Shown here: positions 1 to 13,300 of the stretch, one piece after another
Layout of the letters: each line of letters opens with the position of its first letter
How positions within the stretch are numbered: position 1 is the first letter of the stretch
Source: Glandiceps talaboti
Taxonomy: Eukaryota > Hemichordata > Enteropneusta > Spengelidae
DNA length: 64,000 nt
Direction of reading: 5' to 3'
Assembly: GCF_964340395.1 (NCBI RefSeq)
Contig: NC_135563.1
Coordinates: 22,566,809-22,630,808, forward strand
Position numbers and translations under genes: made by a program
The notes under the pieces: model-generated
What the model was told of the DNA's origin: nothing
The model's input: the letters and a program-made list of their open reading frames with translations, nothing else
Database searches by the model: none

Positions 1-1533
1 GTAAAATGGTTTGCCATATGTACCCACTATCTAGGGTAAAGACACTGTAAAACAATGAAAATGCACATGTGACGGCAAAACATGTTCTTAATTTCACATC
101 ATAGTATAGTATGTTCATTCTTTCTCCTACAAGTGATGACAACGAAATCTTATAAAACAGGCTAAATATGTCTTTCATTGAACCAAAACAAAAGACTGTA
201 TAATATTTAATTCCTACTAAGTGCGTCATGCGCAGAAATTCCTCCATGGCAAAACTCATCGACGTCATTAAGGAGTTCATAGTATTGTAGTGATGCAGGA
301 GATATGATTATTATGTCATCATTGGAATATGCACATCCATTTTGCCAAGTGAACTTTGAGGCCCGTCATAGATAAAGACGGAAAGTGAGCTTTCGGAAAG
401 GAATCAATAGATGGGTCACCAATAATGTTAATTAAAGAAATAGAGACATTTTCATAAACATTTTCATAGTCATTTCAAGATTGTAAATCACCTGCAATTA
501 CTTGCTATTTCTTAGAAACATCAAGTTGTTCTTGGGTCTTTATAGGGTATCTTTGCTATGTGTAATTGCCTCATGTATGTCGGCAGAAGTGATCATTCAT
601 GGTTGAATAATGAATATTTATTATTCATAAGTGCTTATTCCCTTCAGTGTAAATCGTTCCTCATCAATCAATCAATCAAACAATTATCGATGACTTTGAA
701 TCGTCGTTATTACGTTTGGTTAGATTCAGAGAAGTATCGGAAATTTTACTGGTCGTTGAATTTTTATTCAGACATCAGGTAGACGCCCTCATAGCTAGTT
801 ATTGGAAAACGTATGATTTGTCATATAGCCTCACATCTAGTTAATCGTACAGCCAATCTTTAACTAGCACAGAGTGGATTGTAAATCTCTTAGTGTCTTT
901 ATCATGTATCAAATGTCACTCTTTTCCAATTGTCACTTCAGTGTAAAACTCATTACCTACTTAGAAATATTATTAGCATGGTCTTTTGGCTTTTACATTA
1001 TCTTTGTTCTGTTCAAATGTGCTTTGAATCAATATCTCTATTTGCTTCTACCACTGTACAAGATGTATATGTGAGACATGAAGACATAGAAATGCTGATA
1101 GTACAGTATATAGAACAAGGGAAACATGCACGTGCATACATAGTTTCCATTGGGTGAACTATATAATGAATAATGACACAATGGAATCTTTATGAATACC
1201 AAGGTATTTCCAGTTCTTCCAAATATTATTTGTTACTGGCATTACTTTAGTGGTTCCAATGCCTCAATCCAATACAAATAGTATATAACCTGTAGTGTGA
1301 ATTTCTGGATTGCATTCAACACAGTTATGATTCTCACCCTTTTGGCAAAAGTCCACTGGTAATGAAATATAGCATTGACAGAATAAAGTTAACACAATAC
1401 GGACATATAAATCCATAATGTGATCAAGAGAAAGCATTGTAGCTCATCTAGTTCTGATGGTGGCTGGTGTGAAATATATACATCATTTAGTCTCAGGATA
1501 TGATAATGACATCTTTAAAATGTGTTCTCACAA
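1..1533. other. No gene recognised; left flank of window
   Basis: AT-rich sequence with only short open frames (the longest about 75 codons, without family resemblance or splice-site support). If the terminal exon at 2109 is real, this stretch would be part of an intron of that gene. I see no RNA gene or mobile element here. Confidence 0.5.
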
Positions 1534-2044
1534 AGCTATACGGTAGGGGGAAATATCAAGTCCTAAACAAAGCTATACTGTAGGGGAACATATCAAGTCC
1601 TAAACAAGGCCATACTGTAGGGGAACATATCAAGTCCTAAACAAGGCCATACTGTAGTGGAACATATCAAGTCCTAAACAAGGCCATACTGTAGGGGGAA
1701 ATATCAAGTCCTAAACAAAGCCATACTGTAGGGGAACATATCAAGTCCTAAACAAGGCCATACTGTAGTGGAACATATCGTCCTAAACAAGGCTATACTG
1801 TAGGGGGACATATCAAGTCCTAAACAAGGCCATACTGTAGGGGGACATATCAAGTCCTAAACAAGGCTATACTGTAGGGGGACATATCAAGTCCTAAACA
1901 AGGCTATACTGTAGGGGGACATATCAAGTCCTAAACAAGGCTATACTGTAGGGGAACATATCAAGTCCTAAACAAGGCTATACGGTAGGGGAACATATCA
2001 AGTCCTAAACAAGGCTATACGGTAGGGGAACATATCAAGTCCTA
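1534..2044. repeat. Minisatellite, 37-38-bp unit, about 14 copies
   Basis: Head-to-tail copies of a 37-38-bp unit, each containing ACTGTAGGGG and CATATCAAGTCCTAAACAAG. Copies differ by single substitutions (GGCCATAC versus GGCTATAC, TAGGGG versus TAGTGG) and one copy lost three bases near 1778. The array stops abruptly at the last CAAGTCCTA. The unit length is not a multiple of three and no coding frame is maintained. It sits about 65 bp upstream of the candidate terminal exon at 2109, so it would be intronic in that gene. Confidence 0.9.
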
Positions 2045-2108
2045 TCACAGTTAATACTTCAAAGTACAGAATTGCAATCCTGTTCATCTCATTTTTCACG
2101 ATTTACAG

Positions 2109-2276
2109 CCACAATTACTGACTGAAAGGTTTGTCATTGCTTTAGCTCTACAAGCAACAAACAACGACAATTCGTCCAGTCTACCACAGTTTGTGAGAGA
2201 TAAGCTGATCAAAGGACCATCCTCTTTCAACGAACTAAAATGTTTAATCAAGTGGCGGGGCAAGACGTCTCATTAG
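2109..2276 (+). CDS. Candidate 3'-terminal exon of an upstream gene, product unknown
   Basis: A 55-codon open stretch follows a plausible acceptor (pyrimidine-rich CATTTTTCACGATTTACAG ending at 2108) and closes at TAG 2274-2276. Assuming phase 0, it begins PQLLTERFVIALALQATNN, continues through LPQFVRDKLIKGPSSFNELK and ends IKWRGKTSH. It has no start codon of its own, so it would be the last exon of a gene whose other exons lie left of the window. An AATAAA 85 bases downstream supports a real 3' end. The composition looks protein-like (amphipathic, few rare residues), but I do not recognise the family. An alternative is a chance open stretch. Confidence 0.5.
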   Translation, partial: PQLLTERFVIALALQATNNDNSSSLPQFVRDKLIKGPSSFNELKCLIKWRGKTSH

Positions 2277-2360
2277 CTCTGTTAGAGCTATTTGTCATGT
2301 CCTTCACTTTTGCAACTTTAGTGTCTGTAAGTGTCCGTTTATTATTCATACATTAGTGAA

Positions 2361-2366
2361 AATAAA
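2361..2366 (+). terminator. Poly(A) signal AATAAA for the upstream gene
   Basis: Canonical AATAAA 85 bases after the stop of the candidate terminal exon, followed by T/G-rich sequence (TGTGATCTTGTTAAATG). Spacing is typical of a short 3' UTR. Confidence 0.45.
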
Positions 2367-3762
2367 GCAATACATATGAATGTGATCTTGTTAAATGTAA
2401 ATTCCCCATTATATAAGCCAGGATTGTCAAATCTTAATCGCCACTATTTCTCTTTGTTTCACCTCCCCCGCCCCAAACACCCCCTTGTAATAATGGAATA
2501 ATCCCATCGAGAGTACGTTTCGCATAAGTATATACATGTGAATTAGATGTATCTTCATTGTAGCCTACGTGCTAGCACATAATATTACACCTATTAATAC
2601 TACTTTATTTTGCTTAACAATTTGCTTGACAAGTGTAACGAAGATCAAAGATCTCCACAACCAGGCCCTATGACATACAAACAAATTTACTAAATTATTT
2701 ACAACACTTAAAGTGTCCAGACTAGGAAGTGTATATAACATCTTGTGGGAAACTAATAGTCAAAAGACGTCTGCCTAGTATTGAAGCGTGCAAAAGTAAA
2801 TGTAGATTCCTAGAAGGAAGGCGATAGAGAATATTGGCAATCTCCACACAGTAGCTATGGGGTCATCCCAGTTGTGGAAGTAGTATCAATGAATTTTGAA
2901 CTTTATCTCGAGGTCAACCTTTCATTATTTAGCTAGTTATTTCATATATTTTCTCAGAAAATCCACAATTGGTAAACATGTATCTTATCTCATTCTTTAT
3001 TGTTACTAGAAGTTAACCTTGATATAGATAAACGCAGGTTATAACCATAATAGTGTGAGTTGAATTATTAATTAGGTAATTTGTCATTTTCTTATCACCA
3101 AGGTTCTCCGTAATTGTGTACAAAATTGTCTTCTGAGGACCCGGTCATATATAATGAATGTTAGATATAGAAACGATAATTAGAATTGTGGTAAATAGCT
3201 CCACAGAGTTACATATGGGTAGAATCGATGTACAGCAAAGGCTCCACAAGGGAAAACTTTTAGTAGACTGTAGAAGATAAAAGGCTACTTGTTCTTTCTT
3301 TGACAAATTGGACCTTGTAAAAGAGGAATGATGCTTTGAAACATCGAAATCTTACTTCATTTAAAGAAATGTGCTGCTCCGTTGATATGCAGAATAATCT
3401 TCACAATGGACAATTGCATGTCTAGGGTATTGTATTATCAGTTCTATGATGTGCATGAATGAAATTCTTAATCAATTCTTATTGTGCATCTGCAAAATAT
3501 TTTAATAGTGAACAGTATAAGTTCTGTATGTTGGGAATGCGTTGATAACGGAGACTTATAAATGATTCAAGTACTGTATGTACGTACGTACTGTGTCAAA
3601 TGAACAATGGCCTAAAGCTATAACTACGGCAAGTGTTCCATGTCGCCAATTATATGTACGGGATATATGCCTTTGTAAGTATCCCGTTAGTCATTCTTCT
3701 GTTGAGTTAAGTTGCGAACTGAAGACTTAACACACGTAGAAGTAAATTCTCCATTCATCAGA
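2367..3762. other. Intergenic region and 5' flank of receptor gene 1
   Basis: No coding stretch, repeat array or transposon end that I can support. The last roughly 100 bases before the ATG at 3763 should hold the 5' UTR of receptor gene 1. No convincing TATA box was found, and an upstream non-coding exon cannot be excluded. Confidence 0.5.
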
Positions 3763-4002
3763 ATGAAGCTATTTTCAGTTTTACTTTTGCTCGATCTATT
3801 GACTCTATGTAACCTTACCAAGATGACAAATGGAAAGATACCTCTGTACATCGGTGGCTTATTCCCACACGATCACGATGGTTTCTACGGTAGCCTTCTT
3901 GAATCTGCTGAGCGAGCTATTGAACATGTCAACAACAGTACAGGAGTTTTGGACGACTATGAAATAAGAATGATATGGAGACCAATTATGAAAGACCAAA
4001 TT
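3763..4002 (+). CDS. Gene 1 exon 1: signal peptide and start of ligand-binding domain
   Basis: Eighty codons ending in phase 0 at donor GTAAGT. Residues 1-18 are hydrophobic ([16 protein letters not shown]), a good secretory signal. Residues 27-35 (PLYIGGLFP) are the first strand of the Venus-flytrap fold, and residues 56-58 (NST) form an N-glycosylation sequon. The GABBR equivalent of the end of this exon carries a cysteine (SKCDPG) that is missing here. Confidence 0.9.
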
Positions 4003-7000
4003 GTAAGTTATTTCATCACTTCATCTTTACGCTTCGTTCGTTTTTTTCTAAGCTCAACAAACCAAAGACTAAGTGTTACTAGCAAATCCTTTATTGAAGG
4101 TATGTCTGGTTTTTTGTTCATCTGTAAGCGAATACACAGAAATGGCATATGCCCCAAAGTACACTATCAACCATCACGGAGAGGAATGTAGTCACAGTCT
4201 CTAATATAGTCAAGTATGTGGTGTTTAACTTAAAGATTACACGGTGTGAAAACTTAGTAAATTTTTCTACTTTGAAGAAACATTAGCAAGAAATTGCTTT
4301 CTTATCTTCGTTGTACAGGTATTCGCAAACCAGGTGGCCATATGGATGACAAATGGGTATTCGGTTTGGATTTTCAATTCATGAAACCACTTTACTATTT
4401 TTTTATATTTGAAAAAGAAAACAGTGTAAGACAACATATGCTAAATCCTTGTTTGTAACTCAATTGTTAAACATTCAAAAATGTTTTAAAATATTTGTTA
4501 TTGGACGAAGAGTTTGCAGATTTTTTAGCTTATAATAATTTTATTGACTTACACAGCGGATTTTGTCAATGCTGTTTCACATTGTTTGTTTTTTCAAGTA
4601 GGAAAACTTAGTAGAGTTGTCTAATATCCAAAATAAATATCCCTTTGTCATCCCTATGGTCAATTTAACAGTAAATTGAATTTCTTATAATCCAAAATTG
4701 AATTGCTTGTGTGCGAATTGCTGTACACAGACAATAAGTCCTAATTTGATTATTTTCCATTATCATCAATATATGTATGTTAAGCATTGCATTCCAAATA
4801 AGTAATATGACATTCTGGGTGAAGGCTTGAGAATCATGGGACAGGATAATTTACTACGATCGATACTTTACGGGTGAACTATGTTAATCAGGTTAATTCG
4901 TTGCCTACAGTTCAGTTCATATCTAGTCGATTCCTGCACCATTAAATATTAATGCAAATTTACTTTCCAAATATTTCCTTGAAGAAACGATGCATGATCA
5001 TTTTACCGAAATGTTTAATAAGTCGCACTATAACGCGAATTGATCCGCCATTTAGTTTCCAGACATACAAATATATAAACGTTAACGTTCGAGAAAATTC
5101 AAATTTGGATATCATTAATTGTTAATGTTCAAGTTTCTGGCACTAATCATTAAGACACAAATGCATACAAAAAAGTGAATAGTAATCATAACCTGTGTCA
5201 TGGTCCACAGGAAAACACACACATTAGAACATATTAGCTGAACGCGGTATTAAAAGAATCACATAGCGTGTCCTCAGGCTTGTATAACTTAGCCTCACTT
5301 CATGTATTCTGGGTCATTGTATTAAGTGTCAAAGTTATAGTAATTGGAATCCATTTGTAAAGAATTATATTTGAAAAATGAAATTTATTATAGCATTGAA
5401 ATTATTGTTCGTTCGTAAGATTGATGAATAAATGTGACAGTGTCAGATGTTTCTAGATCTAGAATACAGACAGCAATCCAATGAACAATAGTACACTATA
5501 TCATATCCCTCAGTCATATCTCAGGCATACACGATTAGTTTTAGTTTTGGGTAACTGTGGAGACATTTTACAATTGTAACTGTAAAGGCTGGTCTTCTGT
5601 GGGAAAATAAATCACATTGTGTATTGAGTCACGTGATGATTATTAGTATAAAATCAATTCATTCAGGAAGTGTTTGGATGTGTCTTTTGAAAGTATGATT
5701 TATACTCTTACCATCGGTAAAAAGGTGTGTCTTACCTCTTTAGGTCATTTTCATACATGTGGTCTACAACGTTTGGGGAAATAAAACTAGAAATAATAAC
5801 TCTTGGCACCGTCAAACGACTGCACAATACCCATTTCATGTATTACTTTGCCCGGTTCATCTATACTTGCGGGATTAACGTTGATTGATGTTTCTTCCAT
5901 ATATCAGGAAAACGTTGGGCTTGCATTGAATGCCCTCTTTGATTTTGTGTACAGAAGTCACGAGGTTGTGTATATTTGGGGACCAACCTTTAGCAGTTCA
6001 GCTTTAGATTTGAATCAAGTGGCTCCATATTATAACATACCACAGGTGAGTTGTTGGCAACCATGGCAACCATATCTTTCGTGGCCCTATCTAAATGTCT
6101 CATTATTTCCATACCTAACCAAAACTAGCATGTTGATGTGATACTTTCAAAAGCTTCCGAATATAGATGTCTGGTGAGTTTTACGTATTACATGGAGTTA
6201 AAAAAATAACGAAACGAGAACATCTAAATTGGAAAAACCTTTTTAGAAAGATTTTTAACCAACATTTTTTATGCTAGGAATTGTTCCCAGAGGTTTTCTT
6301 TGTTTGCAGACACATATAAACAACACAATCACACATTTCTACAAAACTCCTTTTGGGTTTGGGACTACATGACAGGGCTATGCTACAAGCTCCATATGAC
6401 GTTGCTGTGGAACTAGTCAAAAACCACTTTACTGGTTATTTTTGTCAAGATAAAACTAAAATCAAAATATAAACATAATGAGACGTATATAGATATATTG
6501 TATTGTATACCTGTACTGATATTTGTCAAGGTCATTGGTCGAACGATGCATTTGTCTCATCATAACTGTGTGAGCCCGAATATCACCAGCCGGTAGAAAT
6601 TTCGTAAATTTCGTAATACTTATAACATATTACATATGGTACGAATTACACAGCGCAGGGTGAGAAAGTTGGTCGATCATTACTGACCAAAGAAGTTAAC
6701 TTATAACTCACAAAGGGGATTCGACAAATATGTTATCAAAAAACAGTAAACAACACGTTTATGCCATTGTACTGGTTACTGAAGATATCTTACAGTGTTC
6801 CAAATATCTTTCATCTTCTTCATGAAAATAGCAATTACAAATGGCGTGTTACCATCCTTATCTATTGGTTTTGTACTGATATTTACAAAATGCCCATGTA
6901 ATACTAATTCCATTTTAAAAGTGAAAAAAAAGAGTGTACTATGTTGTTATCGATAAATGTCTTCAGTAAGAAAACTTTCTTTCTCAATTTGCCACGCTTT

Positions 7001-10000
7001 CTATTTCAGATTACAATGGGAGCATCAGCAAAATTGGGCAACAAGGTAGTGTATAATTACACTTCACAAATTTATCCTGACATCTACGCAGAAACACACA
7101 GCGCCGTCGTTAGACATTTTGGTTGGAGTAGAGTTTCAGTCGTTGTCCAAGACACAGAAAATTGGCTGACGGTGAGTTGACACAAACTTGTTACCGTGCG
7201 AATATATTTGTCGGTAATGCCAGCATGTTGTTGCGTTTAATAGCTATCCTAGTTCTGTCAACAAAACGATGAATATGTCACAATGTGAACAATTGTCCTT
7301 TGTCAACATTAGTGATCTGAAAAATGGTTATAGTCTTACACATCAAATATTAAATACGGAGCATTATATATAGTGAAATGCTATTCTACATGCATCAAGG
7401 GCAAACTACAGCCAATAACTAGATTCGACTTTCTTCCCATGTGGAAAGTGTATACAACTGATAACTGACGAGTGAAATTGAAATAAACGTATACAGAGGG
7501 ACAAAATAATCAATTGACTCAGTGGAACACGTGAGTTGAAGGACTTTCAAGATGCCATTGGCAAAATTCTCATTATCTATTATTCATTGCTAATTTGAGA
7601 AATTTTCAGTTTCAACCAATGGGAAAATGTGTCTTTTCATCAACCAGGCTATGCAGGTGCTCATTAGATTATTGGAAAATGATAACGTTACGGTATTGTC
7701 AGTTTCATCTCTGAAATCGGACAACGCTCATGACGTCATTCGAGTTTTGAAGGTAAGAATCCTTCATCTGTATTGCTATTGGAGATACTGAAACATCAAT
7801 CAAAATCAACCCTATGTGACGCAAGGTCGACGTTCAGTACTTTTGTCTGTAATAGAATAAAATATACATACATACATACATACATACATACATACATACA
7901 TACATACATACATACATACATACATACATACATACATACGTGGTAACTTTCTCTGCAGGAATTTTGTCTTTTGCTCTAGTCAAGTTAAGGATATGTTATT
8001 TCAGTCAACAAAATACAACAAATTTCGAGTTGCGTACAATAAGTGTTTTAGAAATATTTAAAATGTATCTATGTGGTGTAGTATAAATTCTATATGTGTT
8101 TCTCATTCAGTTTTGTCTTTCGATGAATCGATGAAAAAGCGTTTATAATTTTGTTAAGACAGTATTAGATAGTAGCAATGTTTATGTACAGTGCGTTTAT
8201 TTTATTCACGTATGTAATGCGATTCTCTCCAGTGCAGGCACTGGAGCAGGCAATGGAGAGATATTATTTATTGAATACTGTCATTAATTGTTTATGGATA
8301 TTAACCTGTCTCTTTTTCCGTGGATAGTTTAGTTTTAAGGATTTGTGTCTGTAAATTCTCATTCCTTGTGTATTTTTTAATATGGGTCTTGAGCCTGATC
8401 CAAACATTATAAATAATTAAAGCTGCAAGCAGCATTTCATGGGCTTAGCTTAGCGTTTTGCCCAGCAGGCAAAGATGTGCTGCATGAAGGTTGGAGTAGT
8501 CTTGTTTCTACATGCCAAATTGTAAGGTTATCTATGCACTGGTGTCAGAGAAGAACATTTAAAAAATGAATTGGAGGAAAATCCAATATGGCCGCCACTG
8601 AATTTCATAAATCAATGATTGCCATGAAAGTACGCATTCTTGTTTACAAACTTTAAAGTAGTCAAGTAGTTGATTATATTTGCCAAAATGCAAGTCAATC
8701 AGTGCAGTGCTTTTGAAGAAATTGTCATTTTTAAATTTCGTAAAATCCAATATGGCCGCCATAGCGATTGCAACGCTTTTCGCAAACTTGAAAGATATCA
8801 CTTGGATGATGCTATACACAAAAGATCACACCAAGTGGACTGCTCATTCTGGAGAAGAAGATTTTTAAAGGAAATGCCATTTTTTCGAAAATCCTATATG
8901 GTGGCTAAGGTCACTTGACCGCACGTGATTTTATTGACGAAATTAAAAGGGCAGGGGACATGCCTACTATGCTGAAAATTTCGAGCTAACTGGACCCCTA
9001 GGTTTTGAGTAGAAATCGTTTTAAGATTTTCATGAAATCCAATAAAAATTCCGTGGTCAGGTTCACGAGTACTCATGGTTCCCGATAAGCCTAGCAAGAT
9101 TGAAATGTTTACGGCCAACCATTGTCTTATCTTTTCGAAATAAAAACCCTACTTTATGTTATCTGATTAACAATACCTTCATATTTTTCCACGTTCTCTT
9201 TTTCTCTAGAGCTTCGATACAAGAATAACTATTTTTCATATGTATCGACAACCAGCTGCCGACCTTCTGTGTGCGGTATGTATCCTGTAAACTACTTTAA
9301 ACTAAAACAGCTTAGTCCAATTAAAGACCAACTCATTCAAAAGCGTTATATAAAATGTGCGCTACTTATATTAAATTAGGCAAAAATAAAAAAATAATAT
9401 GTTTGTGTCTGATAACATAACTTCAGAAATACGATAGGGTAGGTCGAAATGTTATTTTATTTTTATTCATTTGCTGTTGAGAGATTGCTTAGAGCAGACG
9501 ACAAGATAGTCGTTGGTCACAATACTTCTGTGATGTTTGATGAAGTGTTAAAGTTCTGAAGTGTAAAATAAGACAGTTATTATGTAAAGTACAGTAACAC
9601 TATATGCAGAGTTTACTGTATGCTTTTAACTTAAACTCTAAAAGAGTCGGTTCCTCTGGAATAGGACATTTTTTAAATGACCAAAGATGCTTTGGCAAAA
9701 ATATTACACGAGAATAAAATAAACTCAATTCTCACATTTATCAAAGTGAATGTAAGAAAAAATATTTCGGGTCGGTGGCTTAAATCTTGGGCATGTTAAA
9801 TGAAGAACAAGAGTAATAAATCGATTTATTTCCCAAATTAGTTACACACAGAAGCAAAGTGACACAGAAGCAAAGTGTTTGAGGGGAGGTTGGACTGTGT
9901 CTTCTACTATGGAGACTTTTTTAAATTGGCCTTATCACTACATAACTGTACTGAAAGCCTGAAAAATTATAATTTATAGTAAAACATTGTCACTATCATC

Positions 10001-10333
10001 CTAAAAGGATAATTCGTGATCATTTTCCTTCTGTGTTTACTGTGCATATCAAATCCAGGCATACAAACAAGGGATGTATGGGCCGAGATATGTGTACATT
10101 ATACCCGGATGGTATTATAAAAATTGGTGGAGAGAATCGCCAACTGATTGCACGATTGACGAAATGAATACAGTTAGCAACGGATATATTGGATTGGATG
10201 CATTCACTGCCACTGACCAATTGAAACGTATCAACTTCACCGGAAAGGTGAGTAGGAAAAGTGATATTGGTTTTAATGTATTTAGTTGTTATTTACTTAA
10301 TGGCCAGTATGTATGTATTTATGTATTTATGTA

Positions 10334-10397
<64 letters not shown>

Positions 10398-13300
10398 TGC
10401 GTGCGTGTGTGTGTGTGTGTGTGTCAGACAGGTTGACTCTGACTGGTCTATGATGCACTTAAAGCTGAAATGTTTCTCGTTAATCTCATCATCAGCCAAA
10501 GACGAATAAAATATGCACAAGAGTGGTCACGTGTCAAATGGACATTTTAAACCTATTTTTTTCTTCCTCTATTTTATGATTTTAGTCACCAAATAGCGAA
10601 GAAATAATATTCTACCATGATTTTCGTGCGAGCATATTGGAAGCATCCACTTTCGACGCTTATTCGTACGACATGTCATGAGGATATAAACCATCCATAA
10701 ACCATACTTGAATAGTACAAAGGAGGTGTGGGGTTCACTCTTTCCTGTTTCTTTGTAGCCACCGAATGATGAAGAAATGGATTTCTATAAATATTTTCGT
10801 CGGAGTATATTGGAAACATATTCATATGATGCCTATTCGTACGACATGATATGGACTATGGCTATAGCCCTCAATGCTGCTGACAACATTCTACGTCACA
10901 GAGGGGATGGCAAACGAATACATAAATTCACGTATAATGATTCTGATATTGCCAAGCTGGTGTGGGAAGAGACGAGAAAACTTGTTGTTCATGGAATGAC
11001 GGTAAGTTTGTCGGTTCTTAATGGCTACTTCAACCGACAGAAAATTAATTAAAATAAACTTTAGTCACCCATTCTGCTAAAAAGAACAAAAGGATGCGGA
11101 GGGTTTTCCTAGTGTGTGTGTTCTGATATTGATGAGATATCTATGATTATTATCCATGAAATGACGTAGACATATATTTCATAACAACTTGGCCCATAAT
11201 TATGGGATAATAATCAATAAATCATTTGCTTGGTATTACCTGTCTTGTCTTGACAAATCATTCATTCATGTATCTATCGGTATATATTATTGTGCCCACA
11301 ATTAAGTAAGGTTAGTGTCGTTGATTTTTGTGTAATGGCATAAACACAATCACAAGATTCAGAAGTGTTTTTTGTTTAACCGTAATAATGAAAGAAATGC
11401 TTTTTATATAAGCATTTGATATTATCATGTGAAACGTTACTTTACATTATAGCATTAATTTGCATAATAACTGTTGTCTTTATTATTACAAAGGGAATAA
11501 TAGCATTTGATGATAATGCTGTCCGTTATGGTCCAAACGCTATTGAGCAACTACAGGGTAAGTTTGATTTACCATCGTAAACATAAGAATGTAATATATA
11601 GCTCTGTACAAATAGAGCAATATATGTAGTTAGTTCAAACAAACAAACAAACAAACAAACAAACAAACAAACAAACAACGTTTCGTTTGTCTAAGTTGCA
11701 CATGTATAACATCAATTGATTGATGCTAAGCAAACGTTTTCAGTTGTAAATTTAAACTCTTCAAAAACATGTTTTTAAAGCTCTTCTTCCATGTAAGAGT
11801 CCAATCTTTAATATATGACTACGTTTGATGATCCGTCCTTTTACAAAGCTGATTTGTGGACCACAACGATATCCATGCAAATCATTTTAAGGGTACTTGT
11901 ATTACTCAGTGTAACTGTTTACATACCTTTGGACCTAAAATTGTGGCAGAAGTCCTAGATTATCATAGTTTATAAAAATCGCTGCCAAACACATGTAAGA
12001 ATGCTAGAGGCGTTTCTTTGGCGGCAATGACCATTTCATTACAGATAGTGCACTGTTGATGAGTAATATGGTGGTAGTATTAAAGAAATAAATTAAATAT
12101 TGTTGTATCTCTTTTTTTTCCAGATGGAAAAGAGATTATTGTGTGCTCGTATGAAATTTTTACCGATGAGGTATTCTGCACAGATGAACTGGTCCACTTT
12201 ATATGGGAAGGTACTTCTAATTTTCTATTTTAATAAAACGAACAAAAAGTTAAATAATTTCAGTTCGATGTGATTCAATGCTATACAAATTACTCCACTA
12301 AACTATACCTGTTCGTGTTATTTTGTTTTTTCTATCGTCGCATGTTTGGGGAATACTGTACAAAGGTTCATTTGATTATCCGAGTTTCAAGTAGGAACTG
12401 ATTATTAATTCACCAGAGTTAGTGTGATGAGTTATCTATACCTAAAGACACAACTCCCAAACCAAATTATATATAGACTATCTCTGTGTAATCGTAATTC
12501 CAAAGAGCTGCCATTAAATGAATAAATTGTTTCTTGACTCTTGAGACATCCACTCCTTCATTAAGCATATCTTGAGCACGTCCCCGATGGCCCTTGTCTA
12601 AGGTCACTATGTGTGTCGTCCAATTTAATAGTCAATGTATATCTTTGGAGTTCGTGTTTGAATCACTAGCCTGTCGTACAGCCAACAAGAATAATGATGA
12701 TAGATTTTTCGTCCGTGATTGTTGTATATAAGTTGTAAAAATAACTGCATAACAATTTCCACATTTGGTTACGTTTGATGGCATGAACGTGCCATCTTCG
12801 TGGTGTATTGTGCATTGAGCGAAAGTGTTGACTATTCCCTGCCTATGTTGATACTTGAATGAAATGAAAATATGTTGATTAGAAATAAATCGTCGTTTGC
12901 CTTGACAACAATCTAAACAACATTGATACATTTTATGGATAATCTTACTAAAATTGTTATATTTTATTGTGTGACTCAACAAAATCTTATTAACATTACA
13001 TTTTATTGCCTAACCTGACAATTATCTTACTAACATTGCTACATTTTATCGTCTGGCTTTGCAAGAATTGTATTATTATTGCGGCTTTAAATTGTGTGGC
13101 CCCAATCATCTTGCTCGACCAAAATCTTATTAAAACTGTTTCTTGCCATCGTCTGTTTTAGCAAAAATCTCATTATTGAACATTGCTACACTTTCTTTGT
13201 ATGAGCAGATCGTTACAGAATTAAACAAATTGTAGCAATGTATACTTCACTGGATTAAAATGTAAACATTGTACAACAATTTCTGTCCTGCTAGTTGGTA

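Noticed and set aside
1534-2044. CRISPR-like array
   Set aside because: Units are contiguous near-identical copies with no unique spacers and the DNA is animal; it is a minisatellite.
3712-3762. Upstream in-frame ATG of receptor gene 1
   Set aside because: The ATG at 3763 starts a typical signal peptide and aligns with the start of gene 2; the 17 extra residues are charged and would bury it.
10074-10520. Cys/Val/Arg-rich frames on both strands
   Set aside because: Produced by exon 6 read-through and the GT/CGTG microsatellite.
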